A stretch of 64,000 nucleotides of DNA from Photobacterium proteolyticum. Its GTDB lineage: Bacteria; Pseudomonadota; Gammaproteobacteria; Enterobacterales; Vibrionaceae. How positions within the stretch are numbered: the stretch's first letter is position 1; every line of letters starts with the position of its first letter. Positions 7,302 through 16,196 of this stretch are shown here, piece by piece. The DNA is taken from NCBI RefSeq assembly GCF_001939735.1, contig NZ_MJIL01000101.1, forward strand, positions 148,057 to 212,056. Direction: 5' to 3'. The translations under genes and the position numbers were made by a program. The notes under the pieces are model-generated. The model worked only from the letters and a program-made list of their open reading frames with translations. It ran no database searches and was not told the origin of the DNA.

Positions 7302-9242
7302 ATGAAACTACAACAACAATTAATAAGTGGCTTTGGCTTACTAATAGTTCTGTTACTTGCACTGTCTATCTCATCATTCTTTCGGTTTAGTACGACACTG
7401 GATGGGTTTGTTGAGTATAGAGGCCTTGCAATATCAAGTGTCTCTTCAGGTCGCATTCAAGCCAATATTTTAGAGGCGCGATTAGCGGCTAGTAAATATA
7501 TAAAAAATCAGTCAGAAGATCTGAAGCAAGCGATTAACAATCGTATCGATATCGCCATGGGGTTGTTGGACCAGGAGCTGGCGGCTGAGTTGGAGCCGGA
7601 GCTACGACGCCGATTCCAGGACATTAAAACGGGAGTCGAGAACTATCAGCAAGGTTTTGATCAAGTAGAAACCCTAATAGAAGAGCGTCATCAAACTGTC
7701 GAGAACAGGCTTGATCCTAATGGTTTAACCATGCGGAAAATGCTAACTGATATTGCACACACTGCATATGATGATGGTGATTTAGAAGCGGCCTTCTATT
7801 CCGGTGAATTACAGGAAAGTGTCATGTTAGCGCGGCTATATGTGACTAAATATCTGGTAAGTAATGATGCTGCGGATAAAGAAAGAGCATTATTAGAATT
7901 TGATAATATTAAACGTCGCGCTGGAGAATTAATTAATCAGATTCAAAACCCCAAGCGAATTGAGTTATTTGGAAGTTTTGAAAAATCCTTTTCTGCTTAT
8001 CGGGTTGCATTTAACGATACGTCAGACATTATCGAGAAAAGAAATAACTTGGTGGCTGAAGTTTTAGATGTGGTCGGGCGAGAATCGGCTGCCTCAATTG
8101 AAGAGATAAAGTTAGAGGCAAAGAAACATCAGGATGAAATTGGCCCCGCTTTACAGAGTGATATTATTAATACCAAGTATATATTAACTATTTTATCTAT
8201 AGTATCTGTCATTATTGGTTTGTTATCTGCTTTATATATCTACAAAGGCGTGATGCGTGTTGTGGGTGGCGAACCAAGCCAGATAGCAGAAATGGTGAAG
8301 AAAGTCTCCGAGGGAGATCTAACCTCTGATTTTACTGTCAGTGGGAAAGAAACCGGTATTTACGCCAATACAATTGCTATGCACCGGGAATTGAAGCGGA
8401 TAATCGCAGGCTTTCACTCTATTTCTGACAATGTCTCCTCGGCATCGGTCGAGCTGACGGCAGTGATGGCGGAGTCTAAGGCCAATTCGGAGCAGGAGCT
8501 TGCTCAGGTGGAGCAGGTGGCAACGGCGGTGAACGAGTTATCCAGTACCGCGGCAGAGGTCAGTGCCAATGCTGCCAGCGCTGAAGAAGCGGCGAATGTG
8601 GCGGGAAGAAATGTTGCCGACGGACAGCAAGCCTTGCAGCGTTCGGATAAGATTTCGGAACCAATTAATAGTTCGGTGCAAGAGTCAACACAAATCGTCA
8701 ATCAGCTCAAAGACTACTCGAATGAAATTGGTAGTGTGGTTGATGTGATTAATGGGATCTCCGAGCAAACAAACCTGTTGGCACTGAATGCGGCTATTGA
8801 GGCGGCTCGGGCCGGAGAGCAGGGACGTGGATTTGCTGTGGTAGCTGATGAGGTACGCTCGCTAGCGGCCAAGACGCAGCAGTCGACCATTGATATTCAA
8901 GAGATTATTTCCCAGCTTCAAAGTCAGGCTCAAAAAGCGGATGACTTTATGCAGTCCAATGCCGAGCTGATTGCGGAATCGCTGGTTATCACTCAGCAAG
9001 TCGGTGAGGCGTTTAGTAGTATTTCCAGCTCCGTCGCCCAGATATCGGAGCTCAATACCTTGGTCGCGACAGCTTCTGAAGAGCAATCAGGTGTGACCAA
9101 GGAGATCTCCGAGAACGTTGAAACGACGTCTGAGATTGTCCATCAGAATGTGAGCGGCATTACTCAGAGTTCCCATGCAAGCGAAGAGCTATCGCGTTTG
9201 TCCGAAGAGCAGAAGTCGCTATTGGCGTACTTTAAAGTGTAG
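7302..9242 (+). CDS. methyl-accepting chemotaxis protein with helical (HBM-like) periplasmic sensor
   Basis: A 646-aa transmembrane chemoreceptor. TM1 is about residues 7-27, the periplasmic part 30-290 is almost wholly helical and resembles helical bimodular (HBM) sensors, TM2 is about 292-315, followed by HAMP (about 316-370, with VVGGEPSQIAEMVKKVSEGDL) and the cytoplasmic coiled coil whose tip has EQTNLLALNAAIEAARAGEQ and GRGFAVVADEVRSLAAKTQQ. HBM receptors often sense organic acids or polyamines, but the ligand is not readable here. The C-terminus (LLAYFKV) lacks a CheR-docking pentapeptide. It is a single-gene unit between the cmoA divergent region and the leftward yecE-like gene, away from the che operon at 50-60 kb. 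Confidence 0.88.
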   Translation: MKLQQQLISGFGLLIVLLLALSISSFFRFSTTLDGFVEYRGLAISSVSSGRIQANILEARLAASKYIKNQSEDLKQAINNRIDIAMGLLDQELAAELEPELRRRFQDIKTGVENYQQGFDQVETLIEERHQTVENRLDPNGLTMRKMLTDIAHTAYDDGDLEAAFYSGELQESVMLARLYVTKYLVSNDAADKERALLEFDNIKRRAGELINQIQNPKRIELFGSFEKSFSAYRVAFNDTSDIIEKRNNLVAEVLDVVGRESAASIEEIKLEAKKHQDEIGPALQSDIINTKYILTILSIVSVIIGLLSALYIYKGVMRVVGGEPSQIAEMVKKVSEGDLTSDFTVSGKETGIYANTIAMHRELKRIIAGFHSISDNVSSASVELTAVMAESKANSEQELAQVEQVATAVNELSSTAAEVSANAASAEEAANVAGRNVADGQQALQRSDKISEPINSSVQESTQIVNQLKDYSNEIGSVVDVINGISEQTNLLALNAAIEAARAGEQGRGFAVVADEVRSLAAKTQQSTIDIQEIISQLQSQAQKADDFMQSNAELIAESLVITQQVGEAFSSISSSVAQISELNTLVATASEEQSGVTKEISENVETTSEIVHQNVSGITQSSHASEELSRLSEEQKSLLAYFKV

Positions 9243-9409
9243 CGATTGAAGCAAAGTGATTGGTTGTTACTGATAGCGGCGATAACCGCGCTTAATCATC
9301 CGAAGAGTTGCCCTTGCCACTGGCAGGGGGGGACTTTGGGGCGGTTGGCTATATTGGACTACAGGTTGTTATGGCTATGTCGATAGCCACAACTCTTTGT
9401 TATTCAAGG

Positions 9410-10303
9410 TTATAGCAAATCAAATTGCGGATTGGCCTCGGTTTTCGGGGGAAGCTTGTGATCCGGTAGCTGGAGTGAACCGGACATTTGCTGCTGTAAT
9501 TGTGCGTAGAGACGGACGGCCAGCTCCGGAGCATGGTTGTTGTCGGGTGTGTGGATAAAAAGATAGGGCTGCTTGCCATTGTCCAGCCATGCGGGCAGGC
9601 GTTTAAGCCAGTTGGCAAAGAACGCATCATTGCTGGGATCGTCAGGATGGCCGATAAACCGGATCATCGGGTTATCGGCTGTCGCAATGGCATGCACCGG
9701 AATCTGTGGCTTTTTCTGATGGGCATCAATGACGGCCTCGGAAGTCGGCGGGGCGGCAAAGACCGGGCGGCTATCCATAATAATGCGGTTGGCCTTGTTG
9801 TTGACCAGTAGCCGGTTCAGTGCTTTTTCTTCTTCCCCTTTGGCAAAGAAAGCTGGATGGCGGACCTCGACACCACAGGTAAAGTGAGTGGGCAGTTTTT
9901 GCAGGAACTTTTCAAGGGCTGGCAGAGCCTGCGGGCCGAAGTGGGCGGGCAGCTGAATTTTCCACAGCCCGACCTTTTCTTCGAGCGGACTCATCACCGT
10001 CAGAAAATCTGCCAATAGCTGATCACAATGCATCAGCTGGTTCTGGTGGGTGATGGCAGACGGTAGCTTGAAGGTAAAGCGAAAGTCATCTGGTGTCGTG
10101 TCATGCCATTTGCGGACTGTCGTGATGGCCGGCGTTGCGTAGAAGGTGGTATTGCCTTCTACGGTATCAAAGGTCTCTGCATAGCGGGCAAGGCGCTCAC
10201 CGGTCTTGCAGCCTGTACCATACAGGCTCTGCTGCCAGTGGCTGTGGGACCACATGGCCAAACCAAGACGCAGTGGGCGGGCAGAAAGTACAGGCATAAT
10301 CAA
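9410..10303 (-). CDS. yecE: DUF72 family protein (YecE-like)
   Basis: A 297-aa cytoplasmic protein of the DUF72/YecE family, a TIM-barrel fold of unknown biochemical function. Family features seen are LRLGLAMWSHSHWQ at the start, the YAETFDTVEGNTTFYATP segment, FRFTFKLPSAITH and, near the C-terminus, KQPYLFIHTPDNNHAPELA. Two ATG codons are close together (10303 and 10297); either may be the start. It is transcribed leftward, divergent from aspS, and YecE also lies near aspS and cmoAB in enterobacteria, supporting orthology. No TM or signal segment is visible. Confidence 0.85.
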   Translation of the reverse strand: MIMPVLSARPLRLGLAMWSHSHWQQSLYGTGCKTGERLARYAETFDTVEGNTTFYATPAITTVRKWHDTTPDDFRFTFKLPSAITHQNQLMHCDQLLADFLTVMSPLEEKVGLWKIQLPAHFGPQALPALEKFLQKLPTHFTCGVEVRHPAFFAKGEEEKALNRLLVNNKANRIIMDSRPVFAAPPTSEAVIDAHQKKPQIPVHAIATADNPMIRFIGHPDDPSNDAFFANWLKRLPAWLDNGKQPYLFIHTPDNNHAPELAVRLYAQLQQQMSGSLQLPDHKLPPKTEANPQFDLL

Positions 10304-10444
10304 AACCGTGTATTTGGTTGAAATTGAATCAATGGCTGAGACGTCGAAATGCTGCTAATGATTCATTGTGAATAGTTTGTTTGCGGTAAGTCAATCATCG
10401 CCCAAAAGAATAGGGGATTTTTGCTTGATTTCGGGGCGCTATTT

Positions 10445-10473
10445 TTCCTACAGTGACGTTTTTGCTTTATAAT
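10445..10473 (+). promoter_or_regulatory. predicted sigma-70 promoter of aspS
   Basis: A consensus -10 TATAAT at 10468-10473 with a weaker -35-like TTCCTA at 10445-10450, 17 nt apart, 154 nt upstream of the aspS start. The leader between them and aspS is about 145 nt and is not explained. Confidence 0.5.
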
Positions 10474-10626
10474 ACCTCGTTATTTTTGCCTCTCGGCCAG
10501 TGTTAATCCCCTATTTCGGATAAAGATTGAGCATTCTGGGCCGGGATTGAATCAGCCTGTGAAGGAAAGTGACTAGCAAATCTAGTTCACCCACAGGATA
10601 GTAAGTAAACAGATCGGGAATTTCAT

Positions 10627-12411
10627 ATGCGCACCCAATATTGTGGTCACCTGAACAAGTCCCTAGCAGGACAAACAGTAGAGTTATGCGGCTGGGTTAA
10701 TCGTCGCCGTGATTTAGGCGGTCTTATCTTCATCGATATGCGAGATCGTGAAGGTATTGTTCAGGTAGTTGTCGACCCGGATATGAAAGACGTATTTGAG
10801 GTGGCTAACCACCTGCGCAACGAATTCTGTATCCGCCTTACCGGTGAAGTACGTGTTCGCCCTGAAAGCCAGGTCAACAAAGATATGGCGACGGGTGAAG
10901 TAGAAGTCTTGGCTAGCGGCCTGGAAATCATCAACCGTTCAGATGTGTTGCCACTGGATTTTAACCAGAAGAATACTGAAGAGCAGCGCCTGAAGTATCG
11001 TTACCTTGATCTTCGTCGTCCGGAAATGAGTGATCGCATCAAGCTGCGCGCTAAAGCGTCTAGCTTTGTTCGTCGTTTCCTTGATGACAACGCATTCCTG
11101 GATATCGAAACGCCGGTACTGACCAAAGCGACACCGGAAGGTGCCCGTGACTACCTAGTACCGAGCCGTGTTCATAAAGGCAGCTTCTACGCACTGCCAC
11201 AGTCTCCGCAGCTATTTAAGCAGCTGCTGATGATGTCTGGCTTTGATCGCTACTACCAGATCGTAAAATGTTTCCGTGATGAAGATCTTCGTGCTGACCG
11301 TCAGCCTGAGTTCACCCAGATCGATATCGAAACGTCATTCATGTCTGCCGAGCAGGTACGTGACGTAACTGAGCGTATGATCACTGAAATGTGGCAGGAA
11401 CTGCTGAATGTAGATTTGGGTACTTTCCCAATTATGCCATTCGAAGAGGCAATGCGTCGCTTCGGCTCAGACAAGCCGGATCTTCGTAACCCGCTGGAGC
11501 TGGTAGATGTTGCTGATCTTGTTAAAGACGTTGACTTCAAAGTATTCTCTGGCCCGGCTAACGACGAGAAAGGCCGTGTTGCAGTGATCCGTGTACCTGG
11601 CGGTGCTTCTCTGTCTCGTAAGCAAATTGACGAGTACGGTAAGTACGTGGGTATCTACGGTGCCAAAGGTCTGGCATGGATGAAGGTGAACGATCGCGAA
11701 GCGGGCTTCGACGGTGTTCAGTCTCCGGTTGCTAAGTTCCTGAGCGAAGATGTGGTTGCGGGCATTCTTGACCGCACCCAGGCGCAGACTGGCGACATCA
11801 TTCTGTTTGGTGCTGACAAGAAGCGCATTGTTGACGAAGCGATGGGTGCACTTCGCCTGAAACTAGGTACTGATCTTGAGCTGACAGATACGTCTGCATG
11901 GGCTCCGCTTTGGGTTGTTGACTTCCCGATGTTCGAGGAAGACGACGAAGGCAACCTGCACGCGATGCACCACCCGTTCACCTCTCCACTAGGCGTTAGC
12001 CCTGAAGAGCTGAAGGCAAGCCCTGCAACAACCAACTCAAACGCCTACGATATGGTAATCAACGGTTACGAAGTGGGTGGTGGTTCTGTACGTATCCACA
12101 ACGCTGAGATGCAGTCGGCGGTATTTGACCTTCTGGGTATTGAAGCCGATGAGCAGAAGCTGAAGTTCGGCTTCCTGCTAGATGCGCTGAAGTTCGGTAC
12201 ACCTCCTCATGCTGGTCTGGCATTCGGTCTTGACCGTCTGGTGATGCTACTGTGCGGTACCGAGAACATCCGTGACGTGATTGCATTCCCTAAAACAACA
12301 GCGGCGTCTTGCCTGCTGACAGATGCGCCAAGCCTTGCTAATCCAGCGGCACTTGAAGAGCTGGCTGTGACTGTATCTGTTGCGAAAAAAGAAGAAGCGA
12401 ACCAGGAATAA
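10627..12411 (+). CDS. aspS: aspartyl-tRNA synthetase
   Basis: Charges tRNA-Asp with aspartate. The 594-aa protein matches bacterial class IIb AspRS: the N-terminal OB-fold anticodon domain (GWVNRRRDLGGLIFIDMRD, residues about 22-40), class II motif 2 (FRDEDLRADRQPEFTQID, about 217-234), the bacterial GAD insertion and motif 3 (GLAFGLDRLVMLLCG, about 531-545). Codon choice is strongly biased compared with its neighbours, as expected of a highly expressed gene. It is followed by a terminator-like hairpin and then yebC-ruvC, the usual gamma-proteobacterial order. Start ATG 10627 is supported by the N-terminus MRTQYCGHLN. Confidence 0.98.
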   Translation: MRTQYCGHLNKSLAGQTVELCGWVNRRRDLGGLIFIDMRDREGIVQVVVDPDMKDVFEVANHLRNEFCIRLTGEVRVRPESQVNKDMATGEVEVLASGLEIINRSDVLPLDFNQKNTEEQRLKYRYLDLRRPEMSDRIKLRAKASSFVRRFLDDNAFLDIETPVLTKATPEGARDYLVPSRVHKGSFYALPQSPQLFKQLLMMSGFDRYYQIVKCFRDEDLRADRQPEFTQIDIETSFMSAEQVRDVTERMITEMWQELLNVDLGTFPIMPFEEAMRRFGSDKPDLRNPLELVDVADLVKDVDFKVFSGPANDEKGRVAVIRVPGGASLSRKQIDEYGKYVGIYGAKGLAWMKVNDREAGFDGVQSPVAKFLSEDVVAGILDRTQAQTGDIILFGADKKRIVDEAMGALRLKLGTDLELTDTSAWAPLWVVDFPMFEEDDEGNLHAMHHPFTSPLGVSPEELKASPATTNSNAYDMVINGYEVGGGSVRIHNAEMQSAVFDLLGIEADEQKLKFGFLLDALKFGTPPHAGLAFGLDRLVMLLCGTENIRDVIAFPKTTAASCLLTDAPSLANPAALEELAVTVSVAKKEEANQE

Positions 12412-12424
12412 TTGATTCGCATAC

Positions 12425-12475
12425 TGGCCAGCCTTTGTCACCTTCAGGGGGGGCAGGCTGGCCATATTTATTTTT
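12425..12475 (+). terminator. terminator-like hairpin between aspS and yebC
   Basis: A 10-bp perfect stem, TGGCCAGCCT (12425-12434) with AGGCTGGCCA (12455-12464), a 20-nt loop and a following T-rich tail (TATTTATTTTT). The long loop makes it a weaker candidate than others here. Confidence 0.5.
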
Positions 12476-12517
12476 GTGAAACTTGAAGCCACTTAGGCTA
12501 CATATACGGAGCGTGTT

Positions 12518-13261
12518 ATGGCAGGTCATAGTAAATTCGCCAACATCAAACACCGTAAAGCAGCACAGGATGCTAAACGCGGTAAGATTTTCACCAAGCT
12601 TATTCGTGAAATTGTCGTCGCGGCCAAAGAAGGCGGCGCAGAGCCAGAAAATAACCCGCGTCTGCGTGCCGCAGTCGACAAAGCACTGTCAAACAACATG
12701 ACGCGCGACACCATTAACCGTGCGGTTAACCGCGGTGCTGGTGGCGAAGGTGACGAAGGCGTCGAAACTGTTATCTACGAAGGCTACGGCCCGGCAGGTA
12801 CGGCTGTGATGGTTGAGTGTATGACAGACAACCGTAACCGTACGGTTTCAGGTGTGCGTCATGCATTTAGCAAGGCTGGTGGCAACCTTGGTACCGATGG
12901 TAGCGTAAGTTACCTGTTCGACAAAAAAGGGGTGATTTCTTACGCTCCGGGTCTGGACGAAGATGCCATTATGGAAGCGGCGCTGGAAGGCGGTGCTGAT
13001 GATGTCGAAACCAATGATGACGGCTCGATCGATGTCTACACAACGCCGGCTGATTTCGGTGCAGTAAAAGATTCGCTGGATGCTGCGGGTTTTGAAGCGG
13101 CCAATGCAGAAGTAACCCTTGTGCCATCCACCAAGGCAGATCTGGATGCTGATACGGCACCTAAGCTGCTACGCCTGATTGACGCGTTGGAAGATCTTGA
13201 TGACGTTCAGGAAGTCTATCATAACGGTGACATCTCTGATGAGGTTGCAGCGCAGCTTTAA
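12518..13261 (+). CDS. yebC: YebC/PmpR family DNA-binding/translation-associated protein
   Basis: A 247-aa member of the YebC/TACO1 family, beginning MAGHSKFANIKHRKAAQDAK and containing the diagnostic YEGYGPAGTAVMVECMTDNRNRT. The family has been described as transcriptional regulators (PmpR) and, for TACO1-type members, as helping ribosomes through proline-rich sequences; which applies here is not shown by sequence. It sits between aspS and ruvC as in most gammaproteobacteria, 53 nt before ruvC and probably co-transcribed with it. A GGAG lies before the start codon at suitable spacing. Confidence 0.95.
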   Translation: MAGHSKFANIKHRKAAQDAKRGKIFTKLIREIVVAAKEGGAEPENNPRLRAAVDKALSNNMTRDTINRAVNRGAGGEGDEGVETVIYEGYGPAGTAVMVECMTDNRNRTVSGVRHAFSKAGGNLGTDGSVSYLFDKKGVISYAPGLDEDAIMEAALEGGADDVETNDDGSIDVYTTPADFGAVKDSLDAAGFEAANAEVTLVPSTKADLDADTAPKLLRLIDALEDLDDVQEVYHNGDISDEVAAQL

Positions 13262-13314
13262 GTTCATAAGAGCTTTAGGCTTGCAGCAGCTTCCTTGCAA
13301 AGGAGCGTGACTGA

Positions 13315-13836
13315 ATGTCAGTCATCTTAGGGATTGACCCCGGATCGCGAATTACCGGTTACGGCGTAATTCGGCAAGTCGGGCGACACCTCGAATATCT
13401 CGGCAGCGGGTGCATTCGTACCTCTGTCGAAGATATCCCCGGCCGGCTAAAACAGATTTATGCCGGTGTATCAGAAGTTATCACCCAGTTTCAGCCTGAT
13501 TTTTTTGCCATTGAAGAAGTGTTTATGGGCAAGAATGCCAGTTCGGCACTTAAGCTAGGCCAGGCGCGCGGAAGTGCGATTGTCGCAGCCGTGAATGCCG
13601 ACCTACCTGTCAGCGAGTATGCGGCACGCTTGATCAAGCAGGCGGTGGTTGGCAGCGGGGGGGCCGATAAAGCTCAGGTACAGCATATGGTGTGCTCAGT
13701 GTTGAAGCTGCCGGGTAAACCCCAGGCGGATGCTGCCGATGCCTTGGCTGTTGCAATTTGTCATGCCCATACGCACAAGACATTGATAGCGATGTCTGGT
13801 CAGGCACGCGGTGCTCGTCGCGGGCGGTATCGATAA
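13315..13836 (+). CDS. ruvC: Holliday junction resolvase RuvC
   Basis: RuvC cuts Holliday junctions symmetrically after branch migration by RuvAB. The 173-aa protein has the RNase H-like catalytic acidic residues in ILGIDPGSRITGYGV (Asp7), FAIEEVFMGKN (Glu) and the C-terminal QADAADALAVAICHAH (Asp pair). Length is the family norm. A GGAGCG ribosome binding site is 8 nt before the ATG. In this genome ruvC is separated from ruvAB by a chemoreceptor gene and a strong terminator, so ruvAB needs its own promoter. Confidence 0.97.
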   Translation: MSVILGIDPGSRITGYGVIRQVGRHLEYLGSGCIRTSVEDIPGRLKQIYAGVSEVITQFQPDFFAIEEVFMGKNASSALKLGQARGSAIVAAVNADLPVSEYAARLIKQAVVGSGGADKAQVQHMVCSVLKLPGKPQADAADALAVAICHAHTHKTLIAMSGQARGARRGRYR

Positions 13837-13896
13837 TAAGTGCGATAACAATTTGTTATCGATGTACTATCTCAGTTGCATAGTGATATCTTGATC

Positions 13897-13929
13897 AAAA
13901 AAGCAGCCATTGGCTGCTTTTTTCTTTTG
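13897..13929 (+). terminator. rho-independent terminator after ruvC
   Basis: A stem based on AAGCAGCCA/TGGCTGCTT, flanked by complementary A and T runs, ending in TTTTTTCTTTT. It closes the yebC-ruvC transcript 60 nt after the ruvC stop. Confidence 0.85.
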
Positions 13930-14003
13930 TTAATTTATTGTTTCTTGGCATATATTGGTCGGAGGTCATACAAGTGATAATATTATTGATAAGGATGTGA
14001 TTA

Positions 14004-15467
14004 ATGACCCCACTGGCGATATGGCGAGCCCTGTTCTTGCCGTCTTCGCATAGCTGGCAGGGAGAACACGCCCGCTATGTCGATACTCTTCTTTTTTTCA
14101 CCCTGCTGTCTTTCTTTGTTGGGTGTTACAGCTTACTTAAATGGTTTAATCACGATCACTCTCTGCTGGTCATGACATCAATGTTGCTTATCGGTTGCGA
14201 GCTGATGGCTGGTGTGATTTTACGCCTCGTACGTTCACCAGTTCTGGCCCTGAACGTTGGTTTTTTCGGTATGGTTGTCCATGCGATGAATATTGTCTAT
14301 CAGAGCGGCGGCATTGTGGTATCGACACAGTCGTTTTGGATGCCGTTGTTGATTGTTGCCTTTTTTCTTGCGGCCAAGCCGGTTATGGCAGCTATTTGGA
14401 GCATCGCTGTGGTGATTGTGTCGGCCTGGATGATTGGCCAGCACTTGTCCGGCTATGCATTTCCGCACCTAGAACTGATCGATACGGCAGCGGCTGTTGA
14501 AGTGTGGTCAGGCATGCTTATGCCGTTGGTAGTGATTGGGATTGCGCAAGCTTATACCGTTAGGCAGCGGCAGGCTGCGATTCAGTCATCCGAACAGGCT
14601 CAGCAGTCTAGTCAGTTGCTTGCCGAGCAGGCCCAGCAGGGGGAACATCAGCTTTCCTCGGTATTGGCACAGGCTACAGATAATGCCACACAGCTTGGCC
14701 GGGTTGCCGAGCAGCTAGAACAACAGTCGGGCAGCCTCCATCAGCAAGTGACTGATCTGAATCTAAACTGTGACTCGCAGGCTAGCGCGGCTGAGCAAAT
14801 GAGCCAGCAGTTGGCGCAGATGACCTCAGGGATAGACGAATCAGACTGTTTTGTCGGTGAGCTGAAAAACCGTAGTGAGACTATTCGTGCCCAGGCCGAG
14901 AAAAGCTCTGCCTCGCTGAGTGCGTCTACCGAGGCGATAGCTCAGATTCTGAGCAGTAATGACGAGATTATGTCGGTCGCTGATCTCATCACCTCGGTGG
15001 CAGAGCAGACCAACTTGCTGGCGCTTAACGCTGCCATTGAAGCTGCGCGGGCCGGTGATCAGGGACGTGGTTTCGCCGTGGTTGCCGATCAGGTGCGTGA
15101 GTTGTCCGCTAAAAGCAACAGCTCGGCTGTCGAGATCCGTGCCTTGCTGGATAAAAGCCGGCAGGAAGTACAGCACGGACAGGCGGTAATAGAGGCCAGC
15201 GCCAATGAGCTGTCGGGGATCATCGAACAGGTGGGAAGCATCTCGGGTGATGTGAACAAACTGGCAGACATTATCGGCCATCAGGTCCATGCCCTGAAAG
15301 AGCTCAATACGGCCAGCAGCAATGTAGCAAATGGTGTGGTGGAGACCAATCAGGTTTCTGACTTGGTTGCCACGCAGGGCACCCAGTTGGCCGAGTTGGT
15401 GGAAACGTTAAAGACACTGGCAGATAGCCTGAATACGGTGGTGTCAGCCAAGCCCCATACGTACTGA
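14004..15467 (+). CDS. methyl-accepting chemotaxis protein with six-TM N-terminal module
   Basis: A 487-aa receptor without a periplasmic sensor loop of useful size. Six hydrophobic segments occupy residues about 27-46, 53-74, 79-98, 111-124, 127-148 and 163-183, followed directly by a Gln/Ala-rich coiled coil and a signalling tip (EQTNLLALNAAIEAARAGDQ, then GRGFAVVADQVRELSAKSNS). No HAMP domain is apparent. Such integral-membrane sensors may respond to membrane state, redox or small hydrophobic ligands; the stimulus is unknown. Its position between ruvC and ruvA, bounded by a terminator on the left and a perfect palindrome on the right, marks it as an insertion into a housekeeping cluster. 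RBS AAGGATGTG precedes the ATG. Confidence 0.85.
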   Translation: MTPLAIWRALFLPSSHSWQGEHARYVDTLLFFTLLSFFVGCYSLLKWFNHDHSLLVMTSMLLIGCELMAGVILRLVRSPVLALNVGFFGMVVHAMNIVYQSGGIVVSTQSFWMPLLIVAFFLAAKPVMAAIWSIAVVIVSAWMIGQHLSGYAFPHLELIDTAAAVEVWSGMLMPLVVIGIAQAYTVRQRQAAIQSSEQAQQSSQLLAEQAQQGEHQLSSVLAQATDNATQLGRVAEQLEQQSGSLHQQVTDLNLNCDSQASAAEQMSQQLAQMTSGIDESDCFVGELKNRSETIRAQAEKSSASLSASTEAIAQILSSNDEIMSVADLITSVAEQTNLLALNAAIEAARAGDQGRGFAVVADQVRELSAKSNSSAVEIRALLDKSRQEVQHGQAVIEASANELSGIIEQVGSISGDVNKLADIIGHQVHALKELNTASSNVANGVVETNQVSDLVATQGTQLAELVETLKTLADSLNTVVSAKPHTY

Positions 15468-15490
15468 TATTCTGTCGAGATAACCTGAAA

Positions 15491-15518
15491 AAAGAGCTGG
15501 ATATATATCCAGCTCTTT
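15491..15518. terminator. 28-bp perfect palindrome (probable terminator) between chemoreceptor and ruvA
   Basis: The sequence AAAGAGCTGGATAT followed by its exact reverse complement forms a 28-bp perfect palindrome 23 nt after the chemoreceptor stop. The plus-strand tail is only CTTTAC, so termination rightward would be weak; on the minus strand it is followed by a run of T. Confidence 0.55.
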
Positions 15519-15562
15519 ACTATCCTAAAGCCTATTTTGTGAATCAATAAAGAGATGTTGCT

Positions 15563-16183
15563 GTGATAGGCCGACTACGTGGAACGATTTTAGAAAAACA
15601 ACCGCCTGAAGTACTGCTTGAAGTAGGTGGTATTGGCTATGAAGTACAGATGCCGATGAGTTGTTTTTATGAACTACCGGAAGTTGGTCAGGAAGCGGTG
15701 ATCTCCACGCATTTTATCGTTCGAGAAGATGCCCAGCTACTTTATGGCTTTAACAAAAAAAGTGAGCGAGAACTGTTCCGTGAAGTGATAAAAGCCAATG
15801 GTGTCGGGCCTAAGCTGGGACTGGCTATTCTGTCGGCGATGACTGCCAGCCAGTTTGTGCTTAGTGTGGAAAATGAAGATATTACGACTCTGGTGAAAAT
15901 CCCGGGTGTGGGCAAGAAAACCGCCGAACGTCTGGTAGTTGAAATGAAAGATCGTCTGAAAGGCTGGGGCGAGGGTGACTTGTTTACGCCGGCACTTGAT
16001 TCGGCGGCGTCCAATGCGCCGGTTGAGGATCATTCTGCTGCCCGTGCTGAAGACGAAGCAGTGAGTGCGCTGATTGCGCTGGGATATAAACCTCAGCAGG
16101 CATCGAAAGTGGTGTCTCAGGTCGCACAGCCAGATATGTCTAGTGAAGCGATGATCCGCGATGCACTGCGTTCCATGGTTTAA
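15563..16183 (+). CDS. ruvA: Holliday junction branch migration protein RuvA
   Basis: RuvA binds the four-way junction and loads RuvB. The 206-aa protein starts with GTG (read MIGRLRGTILEKQPPEVLLEV, the canonical RuvA N-terminus), has the two helix-hairpin-helix motifs (VIKANGVGPKLGLAILSAM and LVKIPGVGKKTAERLVVEM) and the C-terminal RuvB-contacting domain (EDEAVSALIALGYKPQQA). Only a weak AAGAGA precedes the GTG. ruvB begins 13 nt after its stop, so the two are one operon. Confidence 0.97.
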   Translation: MIGRLRGTILEKQPPEVLLEVGGIGYEVQMPMSCFYELPEVGQEAVISTHFIVREDAQLLYGFNKKSERELFREVIKANGVGPKLGLAILSAMTASQFVLSVENEDITTLVKIPGVGKKTAERLVVEMKDRLKGWGEGDLFTPALDSAASNAPVEDHSAARAEDEAVSALIALGYKPQQASKVVSQVAQPDMSSEAMIRDALRSMV

Positions 16184-16196
16184 GGTGTAATATTCG

